DNA of 5,152 nt from Bacteriovorax stolpii (GTDB lineage: Bacteria > Bdellovibrionota > Bacteriovoracia > Bacteriovoracales > Bacteriovoracaceae). Shown here in pieces: positions 4,523 through 5,152 of the stretch; the first letter of the stretch is position 1; every line of letters starts with the position of its first letter. Where the stretch lies: the NCBI GenBank assembly GCA_945862475.1, contig CAMAYW010000210.1, positions 1-5,152 of the forward strand, given 5' to 3'. The position numbers and the translations under genes were made by a program. A model generated the notes under the pieces. That model had not been told where the DNA came from. It worked only from the letters and a program-made list of their open reading frames with translations, and did not search any database.

Positions 4523-5152
4523 TTATTCCTCTTTCATTCTTTGAAGGAGTTCCTTTTCAATTTTTTGAGAGATCACAGTAACTTCTTGTACATTTGAACG
4601 GTCTCTTCTATCTATAATAGAAAAGGCTTCCTTATTATACCCTAATTTCAGAAGAAAAAGGGCATAAGTTGCAGCGATGTCCTCTCTTGAAAAATGCTCT
4701 TTGGGTATAAGCGAAAAGTATTGTTTAGATTTTTCTAATTCACCTTTAAAGAGATGAGCATTTGCTAAAGAAAAGTAAACATCCACATCCTTGTGGCCAG
4801 AAAAAGCGCTACTATTTAATATCTCAATCGCCTTGTCATGATAACCAAATTGAAGATAAAGCTGTGCCAAGTTGAATTTTGGGACTTTGAACCGAGGTGC
4901 CAGCTGAGATGATTGAGTAAAGTAAGTTTTAGCCTTTTCCCATTGCTCATACTTAAGGTAAATAAGACCCAAATTATTCAAAGCGACTGATTTCATGATT
5001 TGAGTCTTATTTTCATCTAAAAAGAGACGATAATAAAATTCAGCTTTTATCCAGGAATCATTTAAGAAATAACAGTTTCCAAGATGGAGCCAATAATACG
5101 GATCATTTTCTTTTAAAGGAAATGAAGAACGAAATTGAATTAAGGCTTGCTT
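4523..5152 (-). CDS. TPR-repeat protein, C-terminal 209 residues (runs off right edge)
   Basis: The frame is open from the right edge to TAA at 4525-4523. A Met codon at 4996 is internal, not the start: the 52 codons before it are open and continue the repeat pattern, with no Shine-Dalgarno at 4996. About five TPR units are visible, at residues 18-48 (YYWLHLGNCYFL...), 55-87 (ALNNLGLIYLKYEQWEKAKTYF), 88-120 (FNLAQLYLQFGYHDKAIEIL), 122-152 (VYFSLANAHLFKGELEKSKQYF) and 157-187 (TYALFLLKLGYNKEAFSII). Each shows the usual W/L-G-Y-A-F/L spacing. The short tail is charged and helical. TPRs are protein-protein scaffolds; no enzymatic motif is seen. The gene is the one just before the FHA gene, and Glt-type motility loci also carry large TPR proteins (GltI), so a scaffold role in the same envelope complex is likely but inferred. 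Total length and any signal peptide are unknown. Confidence 0.92.
   Translation of the reverse strand, partial: KQALIQFRSSFPLKENDPYYWLHLGNCYFLNDSWIKAEFYYRLFLDENKTQIMKSVALNNLGLIYLKYEQWEKAKTYFTQSSQLAPRFKVPKFNLAQLYLQFGYHDKAIEILNSSAFSGHKDVDVYFSLANAHLFKGELEKSKQYFSLIPKEHFSREDIAATYALFLLKLGYNKEAFSIIDRRDRSNVQEVTVISQKIEKELLQRMKEE
4527..4532 (-). promoter_or_regulatory. FHA gene ribosome binding site inside the end of the TPR gene
   Basis: AGAGGA on the minus strand is made of the last codons of the TPR gene (GAG GAA) and ends 5 nt before the FHA ATG. The TAA of the TPR gene and the ATG are separated by one base, so the two genes should be translationally coupled and produced in proportion. Confidence 0.75.

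Noticed and set aside
4994..4996. ATG as the start of the TPR gene
   Set aside because: The frame is open upstream to the window edge and encodes another TPR unit, and no Shine-Dalgarno precedes this codon.

Overview
The window is AT-rich, with the lowest GC in the intergenic stretches. It looks like the chromosome of a low-GC Gram-negative bacterium. A TPR gene followed by an FHA / single-membrane-span / TonB-like AgmX-PglI-tail gene, together with a class Ia ribonucleotide reductase of the eukaryote-like type, points to the former Deltaproteobacteria. A Bdellovibrionota/Bacteriovorax-type genome is my best guess. This lineage call is an inference from gene content, not from a phylogenetic marker.

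Left part (1-1759, minus strand): a two-gene operon, nrdB then nrdA, for the radical-bearing and catalytic subunits of ribonucleotide reductase. nrdA runs off the left edge, leaving its first 254 codons visible. Every di-iron ligand and the radical tyrosine of NrdB can be placed, and the visible NrdA keeps the same residue numbering as human RRM1 at Cys218 and Asp226. Upstream (1850-1907) are two NrdR-box-like palindromes 42 bp apart, one of them inside a candidate nrdB promoter. The operon is therefore probably repressed by NrdR when dNTP levels are adequate.

Middle part (1760-2721): the divergent intergenic region, a rightward segment of about 350 nt with its own candidate promoter and intrinsic terminator, and a small rightward gene. 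The segment contains an unconvincing 86-codon frame and could equally be a structured RNA. The small gene (2360-2725) has a perfect AGGAGG and a TTG start. It encodes a 121-residue protein of unknown function with a PH-like strand-rich pattern.

Right part (2722-5152, minus strand): a TPR-repeat protein that runs off the right edge, followed after one base by a 599-residue FHA protein. The latter has an N-terminal FHA domain, a second beta-rich cytoplasmic domain, one membrane span, a Lys/Pro/Ala and Gly/Ser linker, and a C-terminal AgmX/PglI tail in the periplasm. This resembles trans-envelope scaffold components of the Glt/Agl gliding-motility family. The FHA gene and the small PH-like gene converge and share a CTAG in which both stop codons lie.

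I do not see a CRISPR array, tRNA, rRNA, transposon or phage gene. The least explained parts are the 1902-2250 segment, the small PH-like protein, and the FHA domain that lacks the usual phosphothreonine-contacting residues.
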